Below, piece after piece: positions 42,751 to 51,275 of a stretch of 64,000 nucleotides of DNA. Origin of the DNA: Actinoplanes campanulatus (GTDB lineage: Bacteria > Actinomycetota > Actinomycetes > Mycobacteriales > Micromonosporaceae); NCBI RefSeq assembly GCF_014647795.1, contig NZ_BMPW01000015.1, forward strand, positions 186,001 to 250,000, given 5' to 3'. The first letter of the stretch is position 1; each line of letters begins with the position of its first letter. The notes beneath the pieces were generated by a model. The model was given only the letters and a program-made list of their open reading frames with translations, was not told the DNA's origin and ran no database searches. The translations under genes and the position numbers were made by a program.

Positions 42751-44517
42751 ATGCGGGCCTTCTTCGTGACACTCCTGCTGGTCATGGCCGGTGTGGTGGC
42801 TCCGGCGCAACCCGCCGCGGCCGCCGTTCCGGCGTTCACCGACGCGTACGGCCGGGAAATCGTGCTCCGCGGCTTCAACGTCTCCGGCAGCACCAAGCTG
42901 TACGAGAACGGCCTGCTGCCCTTCCGTGACACCGCCGGCGCGGCCGCCGCGGCCACCGCGATGCGCGACCTCACCGGCGCCAACGCGATCCGCTTCCTGA
43001 TCAGCTGGGAGGGCGTGCAGCCGGCCCGGGACCGGATCGACACCGCCTACCTGGCCCGGGCCGCCGCGCAGATGCGGGAGTTCACCGACCGCGGCATCCG
43101 GGTGCTGATCGACTACCACCAGGACCTCTGGTCGGCGCACCTGTTCGACCCGGACAGCTGGTACACCGGTGACGGCGCCCCGAAGTGGGTGATCGACGCC
43201 GGGACCTATCCGGACGAGTCGTGCGGCATCTGCATCCTGTGGGGGCAGAACATGCTCACCAACGGTGCGGTCCGGGCGGCCGCCCACGATTTCTGGCACA
43301 ACCGTTACGGGGTGCAGGACGCCTACCTGGCGCAGGCGCGGGCCGCTCTCACCTACTTCCGCGCCAATGTGGACCACACCATGGTGCTGGGCGTCGACCC
43401 GTTCAACGAGCCGTTCGACGGCGGCCTCGACGGCGCGTCCGGCGCGACCTGGGAGGCGACCCTGCTGATGCCGTTCTACCAGCGGTTCCGTGCCGTGATG
43501 GACGAGACCGGCTGGGCCGCGCGGCCGCTGTACGCCGAGCCGCTGGTGTTCTGGAACACCCAGTTCGGCGAGGCGGGCGGGTTCACCACGATCCCGCCGC
43601 TCGGGCCGCGGTACGTGTTCAACAGCCACTACTACGACGGCGGCCGGATGACGCTGGACCCGACCGCGGCCGGCGACGGGACGTACAGCGCCGCCATGAA
43701 CCGGATCCGGGACCGGGCGACCGCGCTGGGCGCCACGCCGTTCGTGTCCGAGTTCGGCAACGCGCTCTCCGGAACGGGCAGCAGTGGCCGTACCCCGTGG
43801 ATGGTCCGCGCCATGTATCAGGGCCTCGACTCCCGGCTGTCCGGCGCCTCGTTCTGGAACAGCACGACCGGCTCCGGGCCGGTGTTGTCGGCGACGCAGT
43901 GGCACTGGGACGTCTACAGCGGCCGGCACAGCGAGGCGATGAACGGCAACCCCGACAAGATCCAGACCACCGGGGACGCCTGGAACGGCGAGGACCATTC
44001 GGTGTACGCGAACGGAGCACTCCGGTTGGACCGGCGCGTGCTGGACCGCCTCTTCCCCAGTGCCGTGGCCGGGAGCACGATCGCGTTCGCCTACGAGGAC
44101 CTGGCCCGCGACGGGTACGCGGGCGCCGGCCGTCAGCAGGCGTGGCTGACCGTCCCGTCCCGGCTGCCCACGATCGCCGGGCTGGTGGCGGGCCGCCAGT
44201 ACGGCGTACTGGTGTGGCGCGGCCCGTCCGCCCCGCTCGGCGCGCCGACCGAGTTGCACCTGCCCGGCTCGTTCCCGTCGGCCCGCACCGTGGTGGTCTC
44301 CGACCTGGGCACCCGGAGCGGGCTGACGGCGAGCGGCCCGATCGCGGTCGCGGGCGAGACCGGCGCGACCACGGCCCGGCGGCTGCTGCTCGACGGGGAC
44401 GGCTCGGTGCACGTGGCGCTCGTCGTCAACGCGTCCGACACGGCCTCGATCCCGGCCGCCACCCTGACGGCGGCGCGGACCGAACTCCTCGGCTGGGTGG
44501 CCGGCATCCGGGTCTAA
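42751..44517 (+). CDS. Secreted GH5 glycosidase, endoglycoceramidase-like
   Basis: This 588-residue protein has a signal peptide (1-26, ending A-A-A-A-V). A GH5 TIM barrel covers about 30-430, with IRFLISWEGVQPARDRIDTA, the acid/base E220 in GVDPFNEPFDGG and the nucleophile E334 in PFVSEFGNALSG. A C-terminal beta-sandwich follows (about 440-588). The barrel and the RGFNVSGSTK opening resemble actinobacterial endoglycoceramidases, which cleave glycan from ceramide lipids, but other beta-glycosides are possible. Its stop overlaps the convergent carbonic anhydrase end by 4 bp. Confidence 0.87.
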   Translation: MRAFFVTLLLVMAGVVAPAQPAAAAVPAFTDAYGREIVLRGFNVSGSTKLYENGLLPFRDTAGAAAAATAMRDLTGANAIRFLISWEGVQPARDRIDTAYLARAAAQMREFTDRGIRVLIDYHQDLWSAHLFDPDSWYTGDGAPKWVIDAGTYPDESCGICILWGQNMLTNGAVRAAAHDFWHNRYGVQDAYLAQARAALTYFRANVDHTMVLGVDPFNEPFDGGLDGASGATWEATLLMPFYQRFRAVMDETGWAARPLYAEPLVFWNTQFGEAGGFTTIPPLGPRYVFNSHYYDGGRMTLDPTAAGDGTYSAAMNRIRDRATALGATPFVSEFGNALSGTGSSGRTPWMVRAMYQGLDSRLSGASFWNSTTGSGPVLSATQWHWDVYSGRHSEAMNGNPDKIQTTGDAWNGEDHSVYANGALRLDRRVLDRLFPSAVAGSTIAFAYEDLARDGYAGAGRQQAWLTVPSRLPTIAGLVAGRQYGVLVWRGPSAPLGAPTELHLPGSFPSARTVVVSDLGTRSGLTASGPIAVAGETGATTARRLLLDGDGSVHVALVVNASDTASIPAATLTAARTELLGWVAGIRV

Positions 44518-45188
44518 CGGACCAGCGTCACCAGCCCGGAGTCCAGGTCGTAGCGGGCTCCGACCACCATCGTCGCCCCGCTCTCCACCGCCTCGTGGAC
44601 GATCTCGCTCTGCTCGACGAGCGCCTCGGCCTGGGCGCGCACGTTGGCCCGGACCGCCTTCTCGACCCCGTAGGAGTCGTCCACATAGGGCTCGACGATC
44701 GGGCGCAGCGCGTCCACGACGGCCGCGATGTGGCCGGGGACCTCGGCGCCGGTGCGGATCGCGTCCAGGGTGGCCGAGATCGCCCCGCAGCGCTCGTGCC
44801 CGAGAACCATGATCACCGGCGGGACGAACTCCTCCACCGCGTACTCGATGCTGCCGAGCAGGATGTCGTCGACCAGGTTGCCGGCGACCCGATTGTCGAA
44901 GAGGTCACCGATCCCCTGATCGAAGAGGATCTCCGGGGTGAGCCGGGAGTCCGCGCAGCCCAGGATGACGGCGAACGGATGCTGCCCGGCGGCGACCTCG
45001 CGCACCCGGGCGGGACCCTGGCGAGGGTGCCGGGCGCGTCCGGCGGCGAAACGCCGGTTTCCGGCCAGCAGCGACGCCAGCGGATCCGACGAGAGGTGGG
45101 TGTCCGCCGAGGCGGCGTGCGGGAGCGCCATCGATCCGGCGATGGCGCCACCGGCGGTGAGCAGGGTGCGACGGTGGAGCGTAAGCAT
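44514..45188 (-). CDS. Exported beta-class carbonic anhydrase
   Basis: This 224-residue enzyme hydrates CO2 to bicarbonate. It has a Tat-like leader (HRRTLLTAGGAIAGSMALP, cleavage near AASA at 25-28) and all the expected zinc and active-site residues: C78 and the D80-R82 pair in GCADSRLTPE, H131 and C134 in GHERCGA. Export of a beta-type enzyme is known in actinobacteria but is less usual than a cytoplasmic location. The leader of the message contains a 10-bp inverted repeat at 45203-45239. Confidence 0.9.
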   Translation of the reverse strand: MLTLHRRTLLTAGGAIAGSMALPHAASADTHLSSDPLASLLAGNRRFAAGRARHPRQGPARVREVAAGQHPFAVILGCADSRLTPEILFDQGIGDLFDNRVAGNLVDDILLGSIEYAVEEFVPPVIMVLGHERCGAISATLDAIRTGAEVPGHIAAVVDALRPIVEPYVDDSYGVEKAVRANVRAQAEALVEQSEIVHEAVESGATMVVGARYDLDSGLVTLVR

Positions 45189-45202
45189 CAGACGTCTCCT
45201 AA

Positions 45203-45239
45203 CTCGCGAGAGGGACGCCGGTCATCGTGCTCTCGCGAG
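45203..45239. promoter_or_regulatory. Inverted CTCGCGAG repeats upstream of carbonic anhydrase
   Basis: CTCGCGAGAG (45203-45212) and its exact inverse CTCTCGCGAG (45230-45239) are separated by 17 bp. Each half contains the self-complementary CTCGCGAG, so this could be a pair of operator sites 27 bp apart or an RNA hairpin in the leader. Confidence 0.5.
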
Positions 45240-45320
45240 CAGCCCCCGCCAAGCCTCCGTCGTGATCAGGACACGTCGATCTGATGATGGTTCAAAAGAC
45301 CGAGCAAAGGCTCCGGTACG

Positions 45321-45830
45321 TCAGACGGGCAGCTCGAAGATCATGCAGCTGGACGTGGCGTGGGCGATGAGACGCCCGGCCGCGTCGGTGATCCGGGCCT
45401 CGGCGAGCGCGGTCCGCCGGCCGCGCTGGAGCACGGTGCCGGCGCAGGTGAGCTTGCCGGACGCGATGGTGGCCGGGCGCAGGAACTTCACGTTGAGATC
45501 CATGCTGGTGTAGCCGACCCCGGCCGGGAGGGTGCTGTGCACCGAGCAGGCGGCCGCGGTGTCGAGGAGCGTCGACAGGATCCCGCCGTGCACGCTGCCG
45601 AGCGGATTGTAGTGGAACTCCCGCGGCTCCAGCGTGAGGGTCACGGCGCCCTCCTCGACCTGCATGCCCTCGCCGTCGATGAGGTGCATGACCGGCGGCG
45701 GCGGGAGCTCGCCGGTGGCCATGGCCCGCAGAATCTCCAGCCCGCTGCGCCGGCCCAGCAGATGCGCGTGCTCCGCGGGGTCGGTCCAGCCGAACGTACG
45801 GGTACGGGTGGCATCCTGGGTCTGCGTCAT
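45321..45830 (-). CDS. PaaI-type hotdog-fold thioesterase
   Basis: This 169-residue protein has a hotdog domain at about 40-165, with EFHYNPLGSVHGGILSTLLDTAAACSVHST as the active-site helix region (HGG motif) and GVGYTSMDLNVKFLRPA on the central strand. It would hydrolyse aryl- or acyl-CoA thioesters. The ATG at 45830 (MTQTQDATR) is preferred because the upstream ATG at 45866 runs into the divergent regulator's promoter. It is paired with the HxlR gene. Confidence 0.88.
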   Translation of the reverse strand: MTQTQDATRTRTFGWTDPAEHAHLLGRRSGLEILRAMATGELPPPPVMHLIDGEGMQVEEGAVTLTLEPREFHYNPLGSVHGGILSTLLDTAAACSVHSTLPAGVGYTSMDLNVKFLRPATIASGKLTCAGTVLQRGRRTALAEARITDAAGRLIAHATSSCMIFELPV

Positions 45831-45886
45831 GGATGCAGGCTGGCAGAGGCTTGCTGCGTCTGTCAACGAGACTTAGCCTGGCTCAC

Positions 45887-46363
45887 ATGACTGCGCCCTC
45901 CCCGCTGGACTGGTCGTTCGACAACTGCACCATCGAGCGGGCGATGGGCGTGCTCGGCGAGAAGTGGACCCTCGTGGTGCTGCGCGAGATCTTCACCGGG
46001 GTCCGCCGGTTCGAGGACATGCGCACCCGCACCGGCATCCCCCGCCAGGTGCTCACCAACCGGCTGGCCGGCCTGGTGGAGAACGGGGTGCTCCGGCGCG
46101 AGCCCTACCAGGAGCCGGGCGCCCGGGTCCGGCACGAGTACCGGCTCACCCCCAAGGGCTTCGACCTCTACCCGGTGCTGATCGCCCTGGCCGAGTGGGG
46201 CAACCGCTACCTGGCCGACCCGGAGGGCCCGCCGATCCGCTACGCCCACCGCGACTGCGGCGCCGACCTGCACCTGGAGGCGCACTGCACAGACGGCCAC
46301 CACCTCACCGACCACCGCGAGATCCAGCCCCGCCCGGGGCCGGGCGCCCGGTTACGCCCGTGA
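45887..46363 (+). CDS. HxlR-family transcriptional regulator
   Basis: This 158-residue winged-helix regulator has the HxlR signature: CTIERAMGVLGEKWTLVVLR, EIFTGVRRFEDMRTRTGIPR, QVLTNRLAGLVENGVLRREP and YRLTPKGFDLYPVLIALAEW. HxlR proteins respond to electrophiles or redox signals, often through the conserved N-terminal Cys, present here in FDNCTIERA. The ATG at 45887 gives the normal N-terminus. It is divergent from the thioesterase with 56 bp between the starts, so co-regulation is likely. Confidence 0.9.
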   Translation: MTAPSPLDWSFDNCTIERAMGVLGEKWTLVVLREIFTGVRRFEDMRTRTGIPRQVLTNRLAGLVENGVLRREPYQEPGARVRHEYRLTPKGFDLYPVLIALAEWGNRYLADPEGPPIRYAHRDCGADLHLEAHCTDGHHLTDHREIQPRPGPGARLRP

Positions 46364-47209
46364 CTCCAGCCAGGCCTCGTGGGCCCGGGTGGCCGAGGCC
46401 CACAGGATCGCCCGGTCCTCGGCGGGCAGGGTGATGCCGAACACCTCGTCCAGGGCGCCGAAGTAGTCGTCCTCGGTGGCCAGTGGAGTGTGGACCGGCT
46501 CGGCCTCGGTCCGGGTCAGGGTGCGGGCGCGCAGCACGTCGAAGCCGGTGGCGTCACGCCGGCAGACCGCCGGGGTGCGGACGAAACCGGACTCCGGCGA
46601 GGTGGACAGCTCCTCGTGCTTCGCCCGGAACTCCGACATCCGGGCCGGTTCCGCGCGGAAGTCCATGCCGAGGAAGCTGCCGCGCGGATCGTGGTCGAAC
46701 CGCCAGCCGCCCGGCTCGGCCCCGGACGGGCGCAGCGCGTACCGGAACGGGCCGTCCGCGTGCTCGCCCGCGATCAGCGGAAGCGGGCCGTGCAGGCCGT
46801 CGCCCATGCCCAGGTCGGCCAGCCAGACGCCGTCCGGGCAGGCGTCCGAGGGCAGGCCGGAGACGGTGAGCACCAGGTGGTTGGCGGACGCCCCGGCTGG
46901 CAGCGTCTTATTGCCCTGCACGCCGCCGACATGCCGGGTGACCTGGTAGCCGAGCGCCCGCAGCAGCGCCGAGAACGCCCCGTTGAGGTGGAAGCAGTAG
47001 CCGCCGCGACCGGCCACGATCCGGGCCGCCGACTCGGCCGGGCAGACCGTGGTGGGCCGCCCGATGTGGATCTCCAGACACTCGTAGGGCACCCGCTCGG
47101 CGTGCGCCCGGTGCAGGGCGTCGAGCGCCGCCACGCCCGGCTCGTGACCGGCCAGCTCGGACAGGCCCAGCCGGGCCAGGTAACCGGGTACGTCGATGCT
47201 GTCAGGCAT
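46352..47209 (-). CDS. Arylamine N-acetyltransferase
   Basis: This 285-residue enzyme transfers acetyl from acetyl-CoA to arylamines or hydrazines. The catalytic triad is C72 in GRGGYCFHLNGAFSALL, H111 in SANHLVLTVSG and D132 in WLADLGMGDGLHG. The N-terminal helical part (PGYLARLGLSELAG, VPYECLEIHIGRPTT) matches the family, and the length is normal. Its 3' end overlaps HxlR by 12 bp. It is divergent from the MFS gene with a 30-bp gap, so the two may share control. Confidence 0.92.
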   Translation of the reverse strand: MPDSIDVPGYLARLGLSELAGHEPGVAALDALHRAHAERVPYECLEIHIGRPTTVCPAESAARIVAGRGGYCFHLNGAFSALLRALGYQVTRHVGGVQGNKTLPAGASANHLVLTVSGLPSDACPDGVWLADLGMGDGLHGPLPLIAGEHADGPFRYALRPSGAEPGGWRFDHDPRGSFLGMDFRAEPARMSEFRAKHEELSTSPESGFVRTPAVCRRDATGFDVLRARTLTRTEAEPVHTPLATEDDYFGALDEVFGITLPAEDRAILWASATRAHEAWLESRA

Positions 47210-47239
47210 GCCGACACGTTAGCCGCTTACGATCCGCGG

Positions 47240-48412
47240 GTGACGCTCACCGACACCGCCCGGCGCCGCCCACTCATCACGCTGCTGGTCGTCTGCCAGA
47301 GCACGATCGGGCTGATCTTCGGCGGGATCGGGCTGTTCCTGCCGCTGATCCGCACCGACCTGGGCCTGAGCTTCACCGAGGCCGGCACTCTGGCCGCCGC
47401 GAGCAACCTCACCTACGCCCTGATGCAGGTGCCGTCCGGATACCTGGCCGACCGGTTCACCCCGCGCCGGCTGTTCCTCATCGGGCTGCTCGGCCTGAAC
47501 GTCCTGTCGGCCCTGTTCGCGGTGCTCGACACGTACCCCCTGCTGTTGATCGACCAGGCGCTGGCCGGCTTCTTCCGCGCCCTGGTCTTCACCCCCGGCA
47601 TGCTGCTGATGACCCGGCTGTTCCCGCCGGGCCGGCGGGCCACCGCCATGGGCCTGTACGTGGTCGGCGGCTTCTCCTCGAACGTGCTGCTCAGCGCGGT
47701 CGGGCCGCTCGGATGGCGGCTGCTGTTCCTGCTGTTCTCCGGGTTCGGGCTGCTGGCCCTGGCGCTGTACCGGTTCCTGGCCGGGCCGGCGCCGCGGCGG
47801 GAGCCCGGTGACCCGGTCCGGTTCGCCGACCTGCCCGGGCTGATCCGGCAGCGGATCATCCAGCTCACCGGGGTCATCCAGTTCACCCGGCTCGCCGTGG
47901 CGCAGGGCTTCACGTTCTGGCTGCCCACCTATCTGGTGGTCGACCGCGGGCAGTCGCTGGCCACCGCCGGCCTGGTCGCGGCGCTGGCCTCGGCGATCAG
48001 CGCGCCGGTCAACTACCTGGGCGGCTACCTGTCCGACCGGATCAACCGGCCGCTGCTGGTGATCGGCGGTTCGCTGACCGTCCTGACCGCCGGCCTGACG
48101 CTGCTCACCTACGTGCCCGGCATGCTCGGGGTGCTCGGCGTGGTGGCGCTGATCTCGATGGCGATCCAGGTCTACTTCGGACCGCTGTTCGCCCTGCCGC
48201 TGCAGGTGCTCGGGTCCAGCGGCGCCGGGCTGATCAGCGGTTTCGGCAACTTCTGCGCCAACCTGGGCAGCTTCGCCTTCGTGTACGCGCTGGGCGCCGT
48301 CAAGGACGCCACCGGCTCGTTCCGGGCCGGGTTCCTGAGTCTGGCCGCGCTCTGCGTGGTGGCCCTGATCGCGACCCGGCTCACCCGGCCGCTGCTTCGA
48401 AGAGCCGGCTAG
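47240..48412 (+). CDS. MFS transporter
   Basis: This 390-residue transporter has twelve predicted helices. MFS landmarks are SGYLADRFTPRRLFLIGLLG after helix 2, GVIQFTRLAVAQGFTFWLPT at the start of the second half, and NYLGGYLSDRINRPLLVIGG as the second loop. The GTG at 47240 (VTLTDTARRRP) gives the normal short cytoplasmic N-terminus; a much longer frame upstream overlaps the NAT gene antisense and is rejected. The substrate is unknown. The last 32 bp overlap the convergent SGNH gene. Confidence 0.85.
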   Translation: MTLTDTARRRPLITLLVVCQSTIGLIFGGIGLFLPLIRTDLGLSFTEAGTLAAASNLTYALMQVPSGYLADRFTPRRLFLIGLLGLNVLSALFAVLDTYPLLLIDQALAGFFRALVFTPGMLLMTRLFPPGRRATAMGLYVVGGFSSNVLLSAVGPLGWRLLFLLFSGFGLLALALYRFLAGPAPRREPGDPVRFADLPGLIRQRIIQLTGVIQFTRLAVAQGFTFWLPTYLVVDRGQSLATAGLVAALASAISAPVNYLGGYLSDRINRPLLVIGGSLTVLTAGLTLLTYVPGMLGVLGVVALISMAIQVYFGPLFALPLQVLGSSGAGLISGFGNFCANLGSFAFVYALGAVKDATGSFRAGFLSLAALCVVALIATRLTRPLLRRAG

Positions 48413-49625
48413 GCACGGCGGCGGCCAGGGCGGCGTGCCCGCGCGGGTTCAGGTGCAGGTGGTCGCCGGCGTCGAAGACCGGGAGCAGCCGCCAGGGCGC
48501 GACCGGATCGCGTACCGCCGCGTCGAAGTCCACCCAGCCGTCGAACAGGCCGGCCCGGATCGCGGCGTTCACCTGCTGGCGGGCGGACTCCCGTACGCCC
48601 GCCTTGTCGTCGTAGATGTTGCCGCCGAAAGGCGTGAGCGTGGCGCCGAAGATCCGCAGGCCGCACGCCTGCGCGCGCAGCGCGATCTGCTGGTAGGCGC
48701 CGATCAGCCCGGCCACGACGCGGCGTTGCGCCAGCTCGGTGGCGGCCGTCATGCCCAGGTCGTTGACGCCCTCGAAGACGAGCAGCCACCGGGCGCCGCT
48801 GACCGTCAGCACGTCGCGGTCCAGCCGGGCCAGGGCGTTCGGGCCGAGGCCGTCGCACAGCACCCGGTTGCCGCGGGCCGCCTGGTTGAGCACCGCGAGG
48901 CCGGGGCGGCGCAGCCGGATGAGCAGTTGGTCGGGCCAGCGGTCGTTGCCGTTGAGGGTGGAGCCGCGGCCGTCGCTCAGCGCGTCGCCGAGCACCACCA
49001 GCCCGGCCGCGCCGGTCGCGGTGACCTCGACCGCGCTGAGCAGGTACCAGTGGTTGACCGGCACGGCCCCCGGCAGCTCCGGGTCCGCGAGCCGGTCCCC
49101 CTCGATCAGCCAGGAGGTGGTACGCGAGCCCGGATGCGAGGTGAGCGCCGACCCGTCCTGCCCGTCCCGCAGGTGGACGGTGACCGTCAGGTTCTGCGCC
49201 GCGACGACCGGCAGATCGACCGGGTCGGAGATCATCTGCGCGCCCGGCGGCACGGTCACGCCGTCCCGGCCGCCGAACGTCAGCCGCCGCGAGCTGCCCG
49301 GCTGGATGCCCGGCGCCCCGGCCCGGCCGTCCCGCGGCAGAGCCACGGCGGCCGCGGTGATCGGCAGGTCGGTCGTGCCGAACGCGTTGGAGAACCGGAC
49401 CCGCAGCCGCCGCCCGCCCAGGGACAGGCGCACGGTCTGGCGCAGGGTGGTGTTCACCAGCATGGCGCGGTCGCCGGTGAACGGCTCCGGCGGCAGGTCG
49501 TACGGTTCGGTGAGCTGTGGAGCGGCGGTCCAGGTGTGGGTCCAGCGGGGGCGTGGGGGCGGGTGGGGATCGAACAGAAGCAGCGGGGAGGCGGCTCCCA
49601 GCAGGGTGCGTCGCCGCAGGGGCAC
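48381..49625 (-). CDS. SGNH/GDSL-type exported esterase with altered catalytic serine
   Basis: This 414-residue protein has a Tat/Sec-type leader (LRRRTLLGAASPLLLF), an N-terminal beta domain (about 30-200) and an SGNH hydrolase domain (about 205-410). The blocks are VLGDALSDGRGS, AARGNRVLCDG, FEGVNDLGMT and the Asp-His end DAGDHLHLNPRGH. Block I should read GDS; here residue 215 is Ala (codon GCG at 48981-48983), so the nucleophile is missing. It is either inactive, uses another residue, or carries a single T-to-G change. A CebR-like box lies about 55 bp upstream. Confidence 0.85.
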   Translation of the reverse strand: MPLRRRTLLGAASPLLLFDPHPPPRPRWTHTWTAAPQLTEPYDLPPEPFTGDRAMLVNTTLRQTVRLSLGGRRLRVRFSNAFGTTDLPITAAAVALPRDGRAGAPGIQPGSSRRLTFGGRDGVTVPPGAQMISDPVDLPVVAAQNLTVTVHLRDGQDGSALTSHPGSRTTSWLIEGDRLADPELPGAVPVNHWYLLSAVEVTATGAAGLVVLGDALSDGRGSTLNGNDRWPDQLLIRLRRPGLAVLNQAARGNRVLCDGLGPNALARLDRDVLTVSGARWLLVFEGVNDLGMTAATELAQRRVVAGLIGAYQQIALRAQACGLRIFGATLTPFGGNIYDDKAGVRESARQQVNAAIRAGLFDGWVDFDAAVRDPVAPWRLLPVFDAGDHLHLNPRGHAALAAAVPSRLFEAAAG

Positions 49626-49678
49626 ATCCCGAAACGTATAGCCGTGGATCTATACAGTCAATGGGCTCGCGGTGCGTT

Positions 49679-49692
49679 TGGGAGCGCTCCAA
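49679..49692. promoter_or_regulatory. CebR/LacI-type operator
   Basis: TGGGAGCGCTCCAA matches the actinobacterial CebR box TGGGAGCGCTCCCA at 13 of 14 positions. It lies between the SGNH gene and the divergent membrane protein gene, so sugar-responsive control of one or both is likely. Confidence 0.7.
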
Positions 49693-49706
49693 GATAAGCT
49701 TCCGCC

Positions 49707-50147
49707 ATGCTGATGGCCCTGCTGCTCGACATCGCGAACATCGTCGGCGGGCTGCTGCTCGCCATTCCCCTGCTCGGCCGCTTCCCGGTCGTCGCCAGGG
49801 TCACCGCGCGGATCGCCCCGTGGCGCTGGCTGGTCGGGATCGTCGCCCTGGTCGCGGGCGGCTACTTCCTCATCGTGCACCTGGTCTCCGGGCCGCACCT
49901 GTTCCACTTCGAGGTGGTCGGGATCGCGGTCGGCGTCCTGCTGGCCTGGGAGCGCCTGACCGGCCGTAGGCCACTGGTCCCGGCCACCCCCGTGACCACC
50001 CCGGCCGCTCCGTCGCCCTCCTCTTCGCCCGAGCCGGCGACGGTCGCGGTCGCTCCGGCCGATCTCGCCGGCCCGGCGCTGCTGGTCGCGGTCTTCGGCA
50101 TCATCGCGATCATCGTGGGCCTGCAGGGCCTTTTCACCCCCAACTGA
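49707..50147 (+). CDS. Small integral membrane protein of unknown function
   Basis: This 146-residue protein has about four hydrophobic helices (MALLLDIANIVGGLLLAIPL, WLVGIVALVAGGYFLIVHLV, FEVVGIAVGVLLAW, LLVAVFGIIAIIVGLQGLF) and a Thr/Pro/Ser-rich loop before the last one. No family is recognised. The start lies 14 bp after the CebR-like box, without a clear ribosome site, so the message may be leaderless. Confidence 0.65.
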   Translation: MLMALLLDIANIVGGLLLAIPLLGRFPVVARVTARIAPWRWLVGIVALVAGGYFLIVHLVSGPHLFHFEVVGIAVGVLLAWERLTGRRPLVPATPVTTPAAPSPSSSPEPATVAVAPADLAGPALLVAVFGIIAIIVGLQGLFTPN

Positions 50148-50465
50148 CCTTTCTTGTACGCGTGACGCCATCCCCGACGGGCAGGCGCACACGGAAGGCA
50201 CTGCGCGTGCGCCTGCCGAGCTCATAGGCCACGTGGGCGCCCACAGATCCAGGATGGCGTGCACCCACCCCGCCCGGGAGCGGCGCTTGCCGGGCGGGGT
50301 GAGCGGCGGCAAGGGCTGGAGTGGGCAGGGGCCGGCCCGCGGGACCACCGAGCTCAGCCCGGCGGGCGCGGCAAAGGCGGGAGTGGGCAGGAAGATCGCG
50401 GGGCTGGGCGGGACGGGTCCGATGTGGTTGGGAGCGGCGTCACGCGTACCGGGAACGGGGTTGAT
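50148..50465. other. Intergenic region, no gene seen
   Basis: About 320 bp between convergent genes. Short open frames here lack ribosome sites and recognisable protein pattern. The only structure I see is the hairpin at 50180-50217. Confidence 0.55.
50180..50217. terminator. Perfect 11-bp stem hairpin
   Basis: GGCAGGCGCAC, a 16-nt loop, then GTGCGCCTGCC. It lies 33 bp after the stop of the small membrane protein gene and probably ends that transcript. Confidence 0.55.
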
Positions 50466-51101
50466 CTAAGGGCCGGGCGGCAGCTCCTGCTGGGGTGCCT
50501 GCGGGGCCGGGCCACCGATGCCCTGGAGCTCGGGCGGCGGCACGAAGCCGGGCGGCCACGGCTTGCCGAACATCGCCCCGCACAGGGTGACGGTCGCCCA
50601 GGGCACCCACGGCCCGCGCAGCATGATCGGGTAGGAGCCCTCGAAGTGCAGGGCCACCGAGTACTGCATCGGGCTCGGCTCGATCATCAGCAGGTGCTCT
50701 AGCTCGAAGCTGGACCACTGCTCGATCATCAGCAGCACCCGCCGGTTCGTGATGATCGCCGGGAACCGGCCCCACGGCCGCCACTGCGGGCGGGACGCCT
50801 CCTCGGCCTTGCGCCGCTGGTTCGCGTGGTAGGCGGCGCCGGCGGCCATCGCGGCGGCGGTGAACAGCAGGCCACCGGAGGCGAAGGTGCCGCCCGAGTA
50901 CGAGTAGTCGGCGCCGCAGTAGAGGCTCACGTCCGCGGGCAGCGTGCCGTACTGTTCCTCGCCCGGCCGGCACATGATCGTCGGTTGCACCGGCTGGACC
51001 GGCCGGCCCGCGCTCAGGTGCTCGATCATCCCGACCATCGACTTCCAGCCGGCGGCGATCTGCTCCGCCTCCTGCTGCTGAATCTCCCGGAATCCAGGCA
51101 T
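50466..51101 (-). CDS. Conserved protein of unknown function with one membrane segment
   Basis: This 211-residue protein has a helical N-terminus (MPGFREIQQQEAEQIAAGWK), two cysteines (IMCRPGEE, LYCGADYS), a hydrophobic stretch (about 74-92, FASGGLLFTAAAMAAGAAYH), then a PH-like strand pattern (FPAIITNRRVLLMIEQW, YSVALHFEGSYPIMLRGPWV) and a Pro-rich tail. No family is assigned. AAGGGGG five bases before the ATG at 51101 decides the start; the longer upstream frame overlaps the divergent gene. It may be functionally linked to the divergent pair at 51276 and 51980. Confidence 0.7.
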   Translation of the reverse strand: MPGFREIQQQEAEQIAAGWKSMVGMIEHLSAGRPVQPVQPTIMCRPGEEQYGTLPADVSLYCGADYSYSGGTFASGGLLFTAAAMAAGAAYHANQRRKAEEASRPQWRPWGRFPAIITNRRVLLMIEQWSSFELEHLLMIEPSPMQYSVALHFEGSYPIMLRGPWVPWATVTLCGAMFGKPWPPGFVPPPELQGIGGPAPQAPQQELPPGP

Positions 51102-51275
51102 TGCATCCCCCTTGCTCGGCCGCCAGCCTGGCAGGTACAGAGTGGCCTGAACAGGGGCAGACCACGTCCGAGTGCCGAAACTGTCCGTTGTGGGTCTTCG
51201 GTGTGGACGATGTCCTGAGTGCACATCGCTTGATCGGGTACTGACGGACAGAACATCCGTCGATAGCGTGGGACC

